Positions 23,891 to 32,659 of a stretch of DNA of 35,903 nucleotides are shown in pieces. Each line of letters starts with the position of its first letter. The first letter of the stretch is position 1. The stretch is from Flexistipes sp041694215. GTDB taxonomy: Bacteria; Chrysiogenota; Deferribacteres; Deferribacterales; Flexistipitaceae. The DNA lies in NCBI GenBank assembly GCA_041694215.1, contig JASMTO010000019.1, forward strand, positions 1 through 35,903. Direction: 5' to 3'. The notes below the pieces were generated by a model that saw only the letters and a list, made by a program, of their open reading frames with translations, ran no database searches and had not been told where the DNA came from. The translations under genes were made by a program, and so were the position numbers.

Positions 23891-24528
23891 TGGAAAAGGT
23901 AGGAGTAGTGCGCAGAATTGATAAGCGTGGTTCATTTGCCATTTTAACCATTAATTGTAGTGATGTTGTAGAAGATATTAAAACAGGTGATTCTGTGGCT
24001 GTGAACGGTGTTTGTCTTACCGCCACCAAAGTGGGGCATGACTTTTTTACCGCCGATATTTCGTATGAAACGCTTCAGAAATCTTCTCTAATGTATTTAA
24101 AGCCTAATGATTGTGTAAATCTGGAGCGGGCACTGACGCTATCATCCAGGCTTGGGGGCCACCTTGTTCTAGGGCATGTTGATTGTATGGGGAAAATAAC
24201 AGAAATAAGAAAAGAGTCATCTGCATACAGACTGAGCATAAATTATCCTGAAGATATTAAAAAATATATTGTCTCCAAAGGATCTGTTGCTGTGGATGGA
24301 ATAAGCTTAACCGTTGCAGATACCTCTGAGAGTAAAGAATTTACTGTTGCTGTGATACCCCATACTTTTGAAAGTACTGTCTTAAAGTATAGGTATCCTG
24401 GAGATTTTGTAAATATTGAAGTAGATATGATAGCGCGTTATATAGAGAACTTGTTGAAAAATGAAAAAAAAACGGATAGATTAATATCCGGGATTTTAAA
24501 GATGCAGCAAATGGAGGATTTTATATAA
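23875..24528 (+). CDS. ribE: Riboflavin synthase, alpha subunit
   Basis: It catalyses dismutation of two lumazine molecules into riboflavin. In 217 residues there are two lumazine-binding repeats, starting MFTGIVEKVG and again at GHLVLGHVDCMGKI. SVAVNGVCLTAT and SVAVDGISLTVAD are the paired internal motifs, and ERALTLSSRLGGH is the linking block. It starts inside ribD and its stop shares a base with the ribBA ATG (TAATG). The symbol ribE follows common use for the alpha-chain; some species call it ribC. Confidence 0.94.
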   Translation: MFTGIVEKVGVVRRIDKRGSFAILTINCSDVVEDIKTGDSVAVNGVCLTATKVGHDFFTADISYETLQKSSLMYLKPNDCVNLERALTLSSRLGGHLVLGHVDCMGKITEIRKESSAYRLSINYPEDIKKYIVSKGSVAVDGISLTVADTSESKEFTVAVIPHTFESTVLKYRYPGDFVNIEVDMIARYIENLLKNEKKTDRLISGILKMQQMEDFI

Positions 24529-25736
24529 TGAAAAAAGAAGTAAGGGCAACTGTGGAAGAGGCAATAGAAGATATCAAAAATGGTAAAATGATTATTTTAG
24601 TGGATGATGAAGACAGGGAGAATGAAGGGGATTTGATGATAGCTGCGGATTTTGTTACCCCTGAGGCTATAAATTTTATGGCAAAATACGGACGAGGTCT
24701 TATTTGCCTTAGTCTTACCAGCCAGCGATGTGATGAACTGAATTTACCTTTGATGGTGGATGAGGAGGGCAATTCTGCCAAGTTTGGTACAGCTTTTACA
24801 GTTTCCATAGAGGCTAAAGAAGGTGTTACAACAGGTATTTCAGCTTTTGACAGGGCTCAAACAATCAAAGTAGCTTCAGATCCTAACAAAACTGCTGAGG
24901 ATATCGTGCGACCTGGGCATGTGTTTCCGTTGAGAGCAAAAGATGGAGGCGTTCTTGTGAGAGCAGGGCAAACGGAAGGCTCTATGGATTTAACCAAACT
25001 GGCGGGACTGACACCTGCTGCTGTTATATGTGAAATTATGAATGATGATGGGACAATGGCAAGAATGCCGGAGCTGGAAACATTTGCCCAAGAACATGGA
25101 CTCAAAATTCTCACAATTGCGGATCTTATCTCTTACCGCGTAGAAAAGGAGAATATTATAGAAAAAATCGCTGATGCGCATTTGCCAACACTTTTTGGTG
25201 ATTTTGAAATTGAGGGTTTTGTGAACAAGGCGGATAAACAGGAAGCAGTTGCTCTTGTGAAGGGTAATATATCCAGCGATGAGCCTGTACTGGTAAGGGT
25301 TCATTCCCAATGTTTAACAGGTGATGTTTTTGGTTCTTTGAGATGCGACTGCAGGGATCAACTTCACTGTGCCATGAAAATGATCGAAAAAGAAGGCAGG
25401 GGTGTTTTGTTGTATATGTTTCAGGAAGGCAGAGGAATTGGTCTGTTGAACAAAATAAAGGCCTATAAGCTCCAGGAAGGTGGAATGGATACTGTGGATG
25501 CAAATCGACATCTTGGTTTTGAGGATGACCTTCGGGACTACGGTTTTGGAGCCCAAATATTGCGACATCTAGGTATTAAAAAGCTAAGATTACTAACAAA
25601 CAACATGAAAAAATTAAAATGCCTTTCCGGCTATGGGTTGGAAGTTGTTGAAAGAGTCCCTATTGTATGTGAAGTAAGACCTGAAAACGAAAAATATTTA
25701 AAAACAAAGAAAGAAAAAATGGGACATATCTTTTAG
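24528..25736 (+). CDS. ribBA: Bifunctional DHBP synthase / GTP cyclohydrolase II
   Basis: A fusion of 402 residues providing both entry branches to riboflavin. The first half is 3,4-dihydroxy-2-butanone 4-phosphate synthase (DDEDRENEGDLMIAAD near 26-41, RPGHVFPLRA). The second is GTP cyclohydrolase II with the zinc cysteines in SLRCDCRDQL, plus FQEGRGIGLLNKI and LRLLTNNMKK. Catalytic residues look present in both halves. GGAGG lies shortly before the ATG. It lies between ribE and ribH. Confidence 0.95.
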   Translation: MKKEVRATVEEAIEDIKNGKMIILVDDEDRENEGDLMIAADFVTPEAINFMAKYGRGLICLSLTSQRCDELNLPLMVDEEGNSAKFGTAFTVSIEAKEGVTTGISAFDRAQTIKVASDPNKTAEDIVRPGHVFPLRAKDGGVLVRAGQTEGSMDLTKLAGLTPAAVICEIMNDDGTMARMPELETFAQEHGLKILTIADLISYRVEKENIIEKIADAHLPTLFGDFEIEGFVNKADKQEAVALVKGNISSDEPVLVRVHSQCLTGDVFGSLRCDCRDQLHCAMKMIEKEGRGVLLYMFQEGRGIGLLNKIKAYKLQEGGMDTVDANRHLGFEDDLRDYGFGAQILRHLGIKKLRLLTNNMKKLKCLSGYGLEVVERVPIVCEVRPENEKYLKTKKEKMGHIF

Positions 25737-25772
25737 TAACAGGAAATTTAATAAAACATTTGGGGTTTGATA

Positions 25773-26246
25773 ATGAGCGTGAAGGTATACGAAGGTGTTT
25801 ATGACGGAAGTGGCCTAAAGGTAGCTATTGTTGCTACGAGATTTAATGATTTTATTGTGAAGAGTTTGGTATCAGGAGCTACTGACGCTCTTTTAAGACA
25901 CAATGTGGACAGTAATGATATTGAGGTTTATAAAGTCCCGGGTGCATTTGAAATGCCTATGGTGTGTAATAAATTGGCCGAATCTGGAAAATTTGACGCT
26001 GTAATAGCTGTTGGGGCTGTCATTAGAGGTTCCACCCCGCATTTTGACTATGTTTCTGCAGAAGTGGCAAAAGGAGTGGCAAAATCCGCTTATGATACAG
26101 GAGTCCCAGTAATTTTTGGTGTACTTACTACGGATACTATTGAACAGGCTATCGAAAGGGCTGGGACGAAAAATGGTAATAAAGGTGCAGAAGCTGCTAT
26201 GGCTGCTCTTGAAACAGTAAATCTGCTAAGAAAGTGTGAACTATAA
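25773..26246 (+). CDS. ribH: 6,7-dimethyl-8-ribityllumazine synthase
   Basis: Lumazine synthase of 157 residues, condensing the ribityl-pyrimidine with DHBP and normally forming an icosahedral shell. Markers are ATRFNDFIV, YKVPGAFEMP, AVGAVIRGSTPHFDYV (catalytic His in STPHF), PVIFGVLTTDTIEQA and NKGAEAAMAALE. ATG 25773 is preceded by GGGG; a TTG two codons earlier is in frame but less well placed. It completes the ribD-ribE-ribBA-ribH set and overlaps or abuts nusB, the classical order. Confidence 0.95.
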   Translation: MSVKVYEGVYDGSGLKVAIVATRFNDFIVKSLVSGATDALLRHNVDSNDIEVYKVPGAFEMPMVCNKLAESGKFDAVIAVGAVIRGSTPHFDYVSAEVAKGVAKSAYDTGVPVIFGVLTTDTIEQAIERAGTKNGNKGAEAAMAALETVNLLRKCEL

Positions 26247-26250
26247 TTTC

Positions 26251-26676
26251 ATGAAGTCAAAAAGAACATTATCCAGGGAATATGCGGTGCAGATGATGTA
26301 TCATTCTTCTATTGCAGATGTTGGTATATCAGAAGTACTCAGGATATTTTGGCTGGAAAAAGAGGCACCGGATGCTGTAAAAGAGTTTGCAGAAGAGCTA
26401 TTTACGAAAGCTTTTAAAAAGAAAAATTTTAATGACGAACTTGTAAAAAAATATCTTAAGAAAGGCTGGACTTTTGAACGGTTGGGTGAAATAGAAAAAT
26501 CGGTATTCAGGGTTGGTATAGCTGAGCTTTTTGATGGTGATGCACCAGTTTACGCGATTTTGGATGATTATGTGAGTATTGCCAGTAAATATATGGATGA
26601 AAAATCAGCATCTCTTGTGAACGGAATATTAGATACAATAAAAGGTGAGTTTAAAATTGACAGATCAGGTGATTAA
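26251..26676 (+). CDS. nusB: Transcription antitermination factor NusB
   Basis: NusB, with NusE (S10), binds boxA RNA in rRNA leaders. It is about 141 residues, all helical: the SKRTLSREYAVQMMY start, then helices through FERLGEIEKSVFRVGIAEL and the conserved YAILDDYVSIASKYMDEKSASLVNGILD end. ATG 26251 gives the family-like beginning. A GTG at 26236 overlapping ribH would add five residues and cannot be excluded; both have weak ribosome sites. The ribH-nusB pair is a common arrangement. Confidence 0.93.
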   Translation: MKSKRTLSREYAVQMMYHSSIADVGISEVLRIFWLEKEAPDAVKEFAEELFTKAFKKKNFNDELVKKYLKKGWTFERLGEIEKSVFRVGIAELFDGDAPVYAILDDYVSIASKYMDEKSASLVNGILDTIKGEFKIDRSGD

Positions 26677-27091
26677 AGATGTGAGTATCCCATTTCCGCC
26701 GATAAACCAAGACTCTGGTTCGGATAACGGTAAGAACTATACCGAACTGAAAATTTTTCCAACTTTTGTGGATTATGATTTTCGTAATATAAGGCCTAGA
26801 GGTTGTAGCAGCCGCATAGATTTTTTTTCTTTTGGAAAATTGACAGAGTCTGTAGAAAAAACAAGTCATTTGAATTCCATTTTGTATATCAAAAAACAAG
26901 AATTTATGTTTAAATACGGATTTTTTTTAATAGATTTTATTTATACAAGTAAAAATATCAGTCCTTTCATTGATAATGTAAAAAATCTTAAGTTTGAAAA
27001 ACTGTATATCGAAAAATCACCATATTTCCCCATTGACCATATTGTGTCAGAACTTCCCTATGTAGATATTTTTTTGATGGAGTTTATTTGA
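26657..27091 (+). CDS. Hypothetical protein after nusB
   Basis: About 144 residues, not recognised. It lacks a signal peptide and has mixed strands rich in Phe, Tyr and Ile, such as GFFLIDFIYTSKNISPF and KSPYFPIDHIVSEL. These suggest a compact alpha/beta fold. It has one cysteine and no metal or nucleotide motif that I can see. A TTG at 26657 is seven bases after AAGGTGAG, so I prefer it to the GTG at 26645, which overlaps that site. The gene overlaps nusB upstream and the DUF4911 gene downstream, so it is cotranscribed and probably real. Confidence 0.65.
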   Translation: MTDQVIKDVSIPFPPINQDSGSDNGKNYTELKIFPTFVDYDFRNIRPRGCSSRIDFFSFGKLTESVEKTSHLNSILYIKKQEFMFKYGFFLIDFIYTSKNISPFIDNVKNLKFEKLYIEKSPYFPIDHIVSELPYVDIFLMEFI

Positions 27092-27351
27092 TAATGTATT
27101 CCCCACTTGATAATATAAAAATTAAATTTAAAATCGATATTGATAATGTTTTATATCTTAACAGTATTATGGATTCCTATGAGGGTGTGGGGATTGTACG
27201 AACACTAGATAGTAGTAAAGGGTATGTAGCAGTTTATACCTCAGGTTCCATGTATAAATATGCTTTGAATGTCCTTGATAATCTTAGGAAAGAAGGGTTA
27301 AATATTAAGGATTTGGAAGTTGAGAAAACTTCTGATGTGGATTATTACTAA
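27088..27351 (+). CDS. DUF4911 family protein
   Basis: A small protein of 87 residues with the pattern FKIDIDNVLYLNSIMDSYEGVGIVRTLD...YVAVYTSGSMYKYALNVLDNLRKE. It matches DUF4911, a ferredoxin-like (ACT-size) fold of unknown function, as I remember it. GGAG lies five bases before the TTG at 27088, which overlaps the preceding stop. The ATG at 27094 is an alternative with an 11-base gap. Position between a hypothetical gene and a YhaM-like nuclease suggests an RNA- or regulation-related role, but this is only context. Confidence 0.75.
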   Translation: MIMYSPLDNIKIKFKIDIDNVLYLNSIMDSYEGVGIVRTLDSSKGYVAVYTSGSMYKYALNVLDNLRKEGLNIKDLEVEKTSDVDYY

Positions 27352-27371
27352 AGAAAATAGTTGGAGAGAAA

Positions 27372-28289
27372 ATGAATTTGAACATTAGTGCTGAAAAATA
27401 TATGATTTTCGAGATTAATAAAAATGTGACCAAAGATAATAGACCGTATCTAAGGGTTGTTTTAACCGATAAAGAAGGTGGACAGCATAACGGTATAATG
27501 TTTGACAGCAACAAGTTGGAATTTGATCCTGAAAAAGGGGATGTGGTCGCAGTTGATGCTGTTGTTCAGAACTACAATGGACAAATACAGCTCAAAATCA
27601 GCAATATGAAGAAACTCGAAGATGAAAGCCGTATAGATTTCCTTCCCAAAACAAAATATAATATTCAGGATATGGTAACGGAAATAAAAACCATTCTTGA
27701 TAATGAAATAAAAGACCATAAAGTTAAAAAACTTGTGAATCTTTTTTTTGGTGATACTAAGACACTGAAACTTTTTAAATATATGCCTGCGGCTAAAAAT
27801 ATACATCATGCATATGTTGGCGGTTTGCTGGAGCATACATTGTCGGTAGTAAAATTGGCTGTAAAAATGGCTGACTATTACTCTTCATATGTTAACAGAG
27901 ATCTTTTGCTTGTGGGTGCATTATTTCATGATGTGGGAAAAATATTTGAGCTTAATGCGGAAAAGGGCTTTGACTATACAGATCCGGGAAAGCTTATGGG
28001 CCATTTACTCCTTGGGATAGAATTGGTGAACGGGTATATTGCTGAAATTGAAGGATTTTCAGATGAATATAAATATCTCATCGGTCATATGATTGCAAGC
28101 CACCATGGTTTACTGGAGTTTGGCTCTCCCAAAAAGCCAAAGACGATAGAAGCACTTATTCTCCATTATATAGATGATATGGATGCTAAAATTAACACAT
28201 TTACTACTATCTTTGACAAAGAAGATGTTAATTCTGGCTGGAGTTCATACGATAGGCTTCTCGAAAGACAGATTTATAAACATTTTTAA
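27372..28289 (+). CDS. OB-fold/HD-domain 3'-5' exoribonuclease, YhaM-like
   Basis: 305 residues in two domains. An OB-fold nucleic-acid binding part (about 15-90, YLRVVLTDKEGGQHNGIMFD...VVQNYNGQIQLKI) is followed by an HD hydrolase. Metal ligands appear in HHAYVGGLLEHT, the HD pair in LFHDVGKIFEL, a HLLLG histidine, and IASHHG with a final Asp in HYIDDMDAK. This order is that of the YhaM/CBF1 family, which trims RNA and single-stranded DNA. Compared with nusB next door, an RNA role fits. A GGAGAG site precedes the ATG. Confidence 0.87.
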   Translation: MNLNISAEKYMIFEINKNVTKDNRPYLRVVLTDKEGGQHNGIMFDSNKLEFDPEKGDVVAVDAVVQNYNGQIQLKISNMKKLEDESRIDFLPKTKYNIQDMVTEIKTILDNEIKDHKVKKLVNLFFGDTKTLKLFKYMPAAKNIHHAYVGGLLEHTLSVVKLAVKMADYYSSYVNRDLLLVGALFHDVGKIFELNAEKGFDYTDPGKLMGHLLLGIELVNGYIAEIEGFSDEYKYLIGHMIASHHGLLEFGSPKKPKTIEALILHYIDDMDAKINTFTTIFDKEDVNSGWSSYDRLLERQIYKHF

Positions 28290-28352
28290 TAGCTATTATT
28301 TTTTATTTTTTTATTTAGTGTTTATACTTTTATAAAATATTGGAGGGAAATT

Positions 28353-29585
28353 ATGGATAGTACACTGAATGTGAAGAATACACTTATTGGGATTCAAATG
28401 CTCTTTGTAGCTTTTGGAGCGTTGGTACTGGTACCCCTTTTAACCGGGCTAGATCCTTCCATAGCACTTTTCAGTGCTGGCGCCGGAACGTTGATATTTC
28501 AATTTATTACAAAATCCAAAGTGCCTGTTTTTTTAGCCAGTTCTTTTGCTTTTATTGCTCCAATCCAATTTGGAATGAAAAATTTTGGAGTGGGGGAAAC
28601 ATTAGGAGGGCTTGTTTTTGCGGGTCTTGCTTATTTTATTTTTAGTTATATGGTGAAAAAGGGAGGGGTTGAAGCGATAGATAGATATCTTCCTACAGTG
28701 GTTACCGCTCCCGTTATAATGACAATAGGTTTAAACCTTGCTCCTGTTGCGGTAAATATGGCCAAAAGCTTTGATAGCTCAGGCCATTATGACCCGAAAG
28801 CTGTGCTTTTATCTGTTTTTACACTTATTATGGCAATACTTGTTGTTATGTATGGCAGAAGAATTTTTAGTCTTATTCCTATATTAATGGGAATTATTTT
28901 GGGATATATTTTTGCGGTAATCCTCGGGGTTGTGGATTTCACTCCTATTAAGAATGCCGCTTGGTTTTCCGTTCCCTGGCTTGTGGCCTTGGATGAGGGC
29001 AGCTTTGCTATGCCGGTATTTGATTTGGCTGCGATTTTATATATTGTTCCGGTGGCTATTGCACCTGCAATTGAGCATGTAGGAGATGTTTTGGCTATTT
29101 CATCGGTTACAGGGAAAAATTATCTCAAAGATCCCGGTTTGCACAGAACACTTTTAGGAGATGGCGTTGCCACAGCTTTTGCTGGTTTTATCGGTGGTCC
29201 ACCGAATACTACATATTCCGAAGTAACCGGAGCTGTGGCACTGACAAAAGCCACAGATATAATTTATATGCGTATAGCAGCAATAACGGCTATTATTCTG
29301 GCTTTTGTTGGGAAACTGGGGGCTGTGTTAAAAACGATACCGGTTCCGGTGATGGGCGGGATAATGATTCTTCTATTTGGAATGATTGCAGCTGTAGGAA
29401 TAGGTTCGTTGGTCAGAAATAACGTTGATATGTCCAAGTCTAGGAATCTAATTATAGTTTCTGTGGTGTTAATTATAGGTATAGGTGATATGGTGATTAG
29501 TTATGGAAGAATAAGTCTGGGAGGGATCGGGCTTGCCGGAGTTGTTGGGGTTATTTTAAATCTTGTGTTGCCGGAGGGAAAATAA
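28353..29585 (+). CDS. uraA: Uracil permease, NCS2 family
   Basis: A proton-coupled uracil importer of 410 residues with about 14 membrane segments. The family stretches are QMLFVAFGALVLVPLLTG at the start, the PAIEHVGDVLAIS region with the substrate Glu, and GGPPNTTYSEVTGAVALTK with a second Glu. AQ-type specificity motifs favour uracil over xanthine, and the downstream upp gene supports this. TTGGAGGG precedes the ATG. Its last base overlaps the upp ATG (TAATG). The 63-base leader is T-rich and shows no clear attenuator. Confidence 0.92.
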   Translation: MDSTLNVKNTLIGIQMLFVAFGALVLVPLLTGLDPSIALFSAGAGTLIFQFITKSKVPVFLASSFAFIAPIQFGMKNFGVGETLGGLVFAGLAYFIFSYMVKKGGVEAIDRYLPTVVTAPVIMTIGLNLAPVAVNMAKSFDSSGHYDPKAVLLSVFTLIMAILVVMYGRRIFSLIPILMGIILGYIFAVILGVVDFTPIKNAAWFSVPWLVALDEGSFAMPVFDLAAILYIVPVAIAPAIEHVGDVLAISSVTGKNYLKDPGLHRTLLGDGVATAFAGFIGGPPNTTYSEVTGAVALTKATDIIYMRIAAITAIILAFVGKLGAVLKTIPVPVMGGIMILLFGMIAAVGIGSLVRNNVDMSKSRNLIIVSVVLIIGIGDMVISYGRISLGGIGLAGVVGVILNLVLPEGK

Positions 29586-30220
29586 TGAATTTTAAAAATT
29601 TCAATTTAATTAAACATCCCTTAATAGAGCATAAACTTACTTTCATCAGAGAAAAGCATACATCGAAAAAAGAATTTAAAGAATTGGTGGATGAGGTTGC
29701 AATGCTTATGGCCTATGAAATCACAAAAGACTTTTCTCTGAGACAGATTGAAATTTCCACTCCTATTTGTAAAACAAAATCTAATGTTGTTTCCGGAAAA
29801 AAGGTGGTACTTGTTCCTATATTAAGAGCAGGCCTGGGTATGGTTGATGGTATACTTAAATTGATACCTTCTGCTAGAGTAGGTCACATTGGTTTATATA
29901 GAGACGAAGATACCCTTCAGCCTGTATCTTATTATTTTAAAATTCCCTCTAGTTCTGAGGACAGGGAATTTATACTCATAGATCCTATGCTGGCAACAGG
30001 TGGATCCGCATCCGCTGCTGTAACGATGTTAAAAGACTCGGGAGTAAAAAATATAAAGTTTATGTGTTTAATTGCAGCACCTGAAGGAGTGGAAAAATTA
30101 TGTGGATCTCATCCTGATATTAAGGTTTATGCAGCTGGCTTGGACGAAAAGCTTAATGAATTTGGTTATATTGTACCTGGGTTGGGGGATGCAGGAGATA
30201 GACTTTTTGGTACAAAGTAG
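29585..30220 (+). CDS. upp: Uracil phosphoribosyltransferase
   Basis: Upp joins uracil to PRPP to give UMP. It has 211 residues, with LVPILRAGLGMVDGIL, the PRPP loop DPMLATGGSASAA, and the late uracil-binding segment GYIVPGLGDAGDRLFGT. All are family-typical. It overlaps uraA by one base, so import and salvage of uracil are made together. The GGAG of the ribosome site lies at the end of uraA. A weak ATCTCC/GGAGAT hairpin lies downstream (about 30283-30302) without a T-run. Confidence 0.95.
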   Translation: MNFKNFNLIKHPLIEHKLTFIREKHTSKKEFKELVDEVAMLMAYEITKDFSLRQIEISTPICKTKSNVVSGKKVVLVPILRAGLGMVDGILKLIPSARVGHIGLYRDEDTLQPVSYYFKIPSSSEDREFILIDPMLATGGSASAAVTMLKDSGVKNIKFMCLIAAPEGVEKLCGSHPDIKVYAAGLDEKLNEFGYIVPGLGDAGDRLFGTK

Positions 30221-30320
30221 CTTTTGCTTCTAAATATGGAGGCGGGCTATTTTATTACAATGCGAGGACTCCAAAGTTCAAATCTCCCTGATATTGGAGA
30301 TATTTAAAATTTACTTGCTG

Positions 30321-30349
30321 TTGACATTTGATTAACTTGGTAATATTTA
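30321..30349 (+). promoter_or_regulatory. Promoter of asd
   Basis: Consensus TTGACA (30321-30326), 17-base spacer, TATTTA (30344-30349), 33 bases before the asd ATG at 30382. Confidence 0.6.
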
Positions 30350-30381
30350 TAACATCAAATAATTTTTACCGAGGTGTAATA

Positions 30382-31398
30382 ATGAATCTTCAAAGAAAAG
30401 GAAAATACAATGTAGCAATTGCTGGAGCCACAGGCGCTGTTGGGGAGACGTTCTTGAAAATATTATCTGAAAGACATTTTCCCATTGATAACTTAAAGCT
30501 GCTAGCTTCTTCAAGAAGTGCCGGTAAGAAAATTATCTACGAAGGCAAAGAGTATGAAATAGAGGAAATGACTCATGATTCATTTAACGATGTTGATATA
30601 GCATTGTTTTCTGCAGGTGGTGACAGAAGCAAAGAATTTGCTCCTTCGGCTGCAAAAGCGGGAGCTGTAGTTATCGACAACAGTTCAGCTTTCAGAATGG
30701 ATAATGACGTACCTTTGGTTGTGCCTGAAGTAAACCCTGATGATGCTTTTAAACATAACGGAATCATTGCCAATCCCAATTGCACTACAATTATAATGGT
30801 TGTTGCACTTAAACCCCTTCATGATTTTAGCAAAATCAAACGGGTCGTTGTATCTTCTTACCAGTCGGCTTCAGGTGCCGGAGCTCAGGGCATGTATGAA
30901 CTTGAAGAACAAGCCAAAGCCTGGGCTAAAGGTGAAAAACTAAAAGTTGAAAATTTCCAATACCAGTTGTTATTTAACGTAATTCCTCATGTGGACAAGT
31001 TTATGGACAATGGTTACACCAAAGAGGAAATGAAAATGTATAACGAAACAAAGAAGATTATAGGTGACAACGATGTTCAGGTAAGTGCTACCTGTGTGAG
31101 AGTCCCTGTTTTAACAGCTCACTCTGAATCTGTTTTTGTTGAAACAGAAAATAAAATTACTGCTGAGAAAGCACGAGAACTCTTTGCTGGTGCAAAAGGG
31201 CTACAGGTTTTGGACAATCCCGATAAAAATGAATACCCCATGCCCCTTTATGCTGCTGGCAAGGATGACTGCTATGTTGGTAGAATAAGAGAGGATATTT
31301 CCTGCGAGAATGCACTCAGTTTCTGGGTATGCGGTGATCAGCTAAGAAAAGGTGCAGCACTTAATGCAATCCAAATTGCAGAGCTTCTCATTAAATAA
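30382..31398 (+). CDS. asd: Aspartate-semialdehyde dehydrogenase
   Basis: Asd reduces aspartyl-phosphate to aspartate semialdehyde for lysine, diaminopimelate, methionine and threonine. It has 338 residues, with the NADP loop GATGAVGETFL, the catalytic Cys134 in NPNCTTI, SSYQSASGAG, and the late VRVPVLTAHSE and DDCYVGRIRED blocks. The frame is open from 30328, but this would cover the promoter. ATG 30382 has GAGGTG seven bases upstream. It stands alone between its promoter and a strong terminator. Confidence 0.95.
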   Translation: MNLQRKGKYNVAIAGATGAVGETFLKILSERHFPIDNLKLLASSRSAGKKIIYEGKEYEIEEMTHDSFNDVDIALFSAGGDRSKEFAPSAAKAGAVVIDNSSAFRMDNDVPLVVPEVNPDDAFKHNGIIANPNCTTIIMVVALKPLHDFSKIKRVVVSSYQSASGAGAQGMYELEEQAKAWAKGEKLKVENFQYQLLFNVIPHVDKFMDNGYTKEEMKMYNETKKIIGDNDVQVSATCVRVPVLTAHSESVFVETENKITAEKARELFAGAKGLQVLDNPDKNEYPMPLYAAGKDDCYVGRIREDISCENALSFWVCGDQLRKGAALNAIQIAELLIK

Positions 31399-31408
31399 TA
31401 TAAATAAC

Positions 31409-31449
31409 ACACATGCAGCGCCATTTGCCTAACTCTGCGCTGCATGTGT
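31409..31449 (+). terminator. Terminator after asd
   Basis: A 13-bp perfect stem, ACACATGCAGCGC (31409-31421) with GCGCTGCATGTGT (31437-31449), with a 15-base loop. A T-run (TTTTTT) follows only about 12 bases later, so it may also act as an mRNA 3'-end stabiliser. Confidence 0.65.
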
Positions 31450-31499
31450 ATCTAATATCCTTTTTTAATAATTACTTCATCTTGTATAAGGAGCAAACA

Positions 31500-32465
31500 A
31501 TGATCATTATAACTGGAGCCGCGGGTTTTATTGGAAGCGTTATTTTGAGGCATTTTAACGATAAAGGGCATGATAACATTTTAGTGGTGGATAAACTGGG
31601 AGAAAAAAATAAATGGAAGAACCTGAACAATAAAAGATTTATAGATTTCTGCGATAAAGATGACTTTATTGTCAATCTTGATAGATTTAAAGGGATAGAT
31701 GCAATCATTCATATGGGAGCCTGTACGGACACAGCAGAATTTAACCTGGATTATTTGATTAAAAATAATTATGAATACAGCAAGAATCTATTTGAATATT
31801 CAGCTCAGAATAATATCCCTTTTATCTATGCCAGCAGTGCAGCTACGTATGGAAGCGGGGAAAACGGCTACGACGATGAAATGACAAATATCTCCCTTCT
31901 GACTCCTCTTAATCCTTATGGGTTTTCAAAGCAGATTTTTGATCAGTGGCTACTTAGGCAGACCGACATCCCCCCTTTTTGGGCAGGCTTTAAGTTTTTC
32001 AATGTATACGGCCCGAATGAATATCATAAGGGTAGAATGGCAAGTGTTATTTTCCATACATTCAATCAAATCAACGAAACAGGAAAAGTGAAATTATTTA
32101 AATCGCACAGACCTGACTGTATGCATGGGGAACAAAAAAGGGATTTTGTATATGTTAAAGATGTTGCAAAAATAATCTATTTCTTTTACGAAAACAGGCC
32201 TGAAAAAGGAATATTTAATATAGGTACAGGCAAAGCCCGCACTTTCAACGATCTGGCTGAAAACGTAATAAAAAATTCTAAAATCAAAGCTTATATTGAA
32301 TATATAGATATGCCGGAGGATATTCGTGATAAATATCAGTATTTCACCGAAGCTAAAATAAACAAACTCAGAAATGCTGGATATAACAAAGATTTTTACT
32401 CACTTGAGGAAGGAATCCGGGATTATGTAACAAATTTTTTGGCTCAAAATTATAAAATTTTGTAA
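31500..32465 (+). CDS. hldD: ADP-L-glycero-D-manno-heptose 6-epimerase
   Basis: An NADP-dependent short-chain epimerase that makes the heptose precursor of the LPS inner core. It has 321 residues. Rossmann motif GAAGFIGS, the diagnostic HMGACTDTAE, the catalytic YGFSK (YxxxK), KFFNVYGPNEYHKGRMAS, RDFVYVKD and the family-typical IDMPEDIRDKYQYFTEA are visible. The open frame begins at 31413 inside the terminator hairpin; ATG 31500 with AAGGAGCAAACA upstream is the real start. Its presence indicates a Gram-negative outer membrane with heptose-containing LPS. The other hld/waa genes are not here. Confidence 0.94.
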   Translation: MIIITGAAGFIGSVILRHFNDKGHDNILVVDKLGEKNKWKNLNNKRFIDFCDKDDFIVNLDRFKGIDAIIHMGACTDTAEFNLDYLIKNNYEYSKNLFEYSAQNNIPFIYASSAATYGSGENGYDDEMTNISLLTPLNPYGFSKQIFDQWLLRQTDIPPFWAGFKFFNVYGPNEYHKGRMASVIFHTFNQINETGKVKLFKSHRPDCMHGEQKRDFVYVKDVAKIIYFFYENRPEKGIFNIGTGKARTFNDLAENVIKNSKIKAYIEYIDMPEDIRDKYQYFTEAKINKLRNAGYNKDFYSLEEGIRDYVTNFLAQNYKIL

Positions 32466-32551
32466 ATTTTTCTTTAAAAGACATAAAAATTTCCTTCTTA
32501 TATATCATAATCCTTTTAATCTCATAGAGTTATAATCCTTGAAAAAAGTTA

Positions 32552-32581
32552 TTGACATACTATTTTTTTTTTACGTATATA
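32552..32581 (+). promoter_or_regulatory. Promoter of the polyamine operon
   Basis: TTGACA (32552-32557), 18-base spacer rich in T, TATATA (32576-32581), about 79 bases before speD. The 5' leader (about 32588-32659) is AT-rich, with no uORF or clear structure seen. Confidence 0.55.
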
Positions 32582-32659
32582 ACGTCGAATTTTGATATTT
32601 TAGATAAAAAAATGTAAAATATATGAAAATTTAATATTTTTTTCAGAAAGGGGGCTAAA

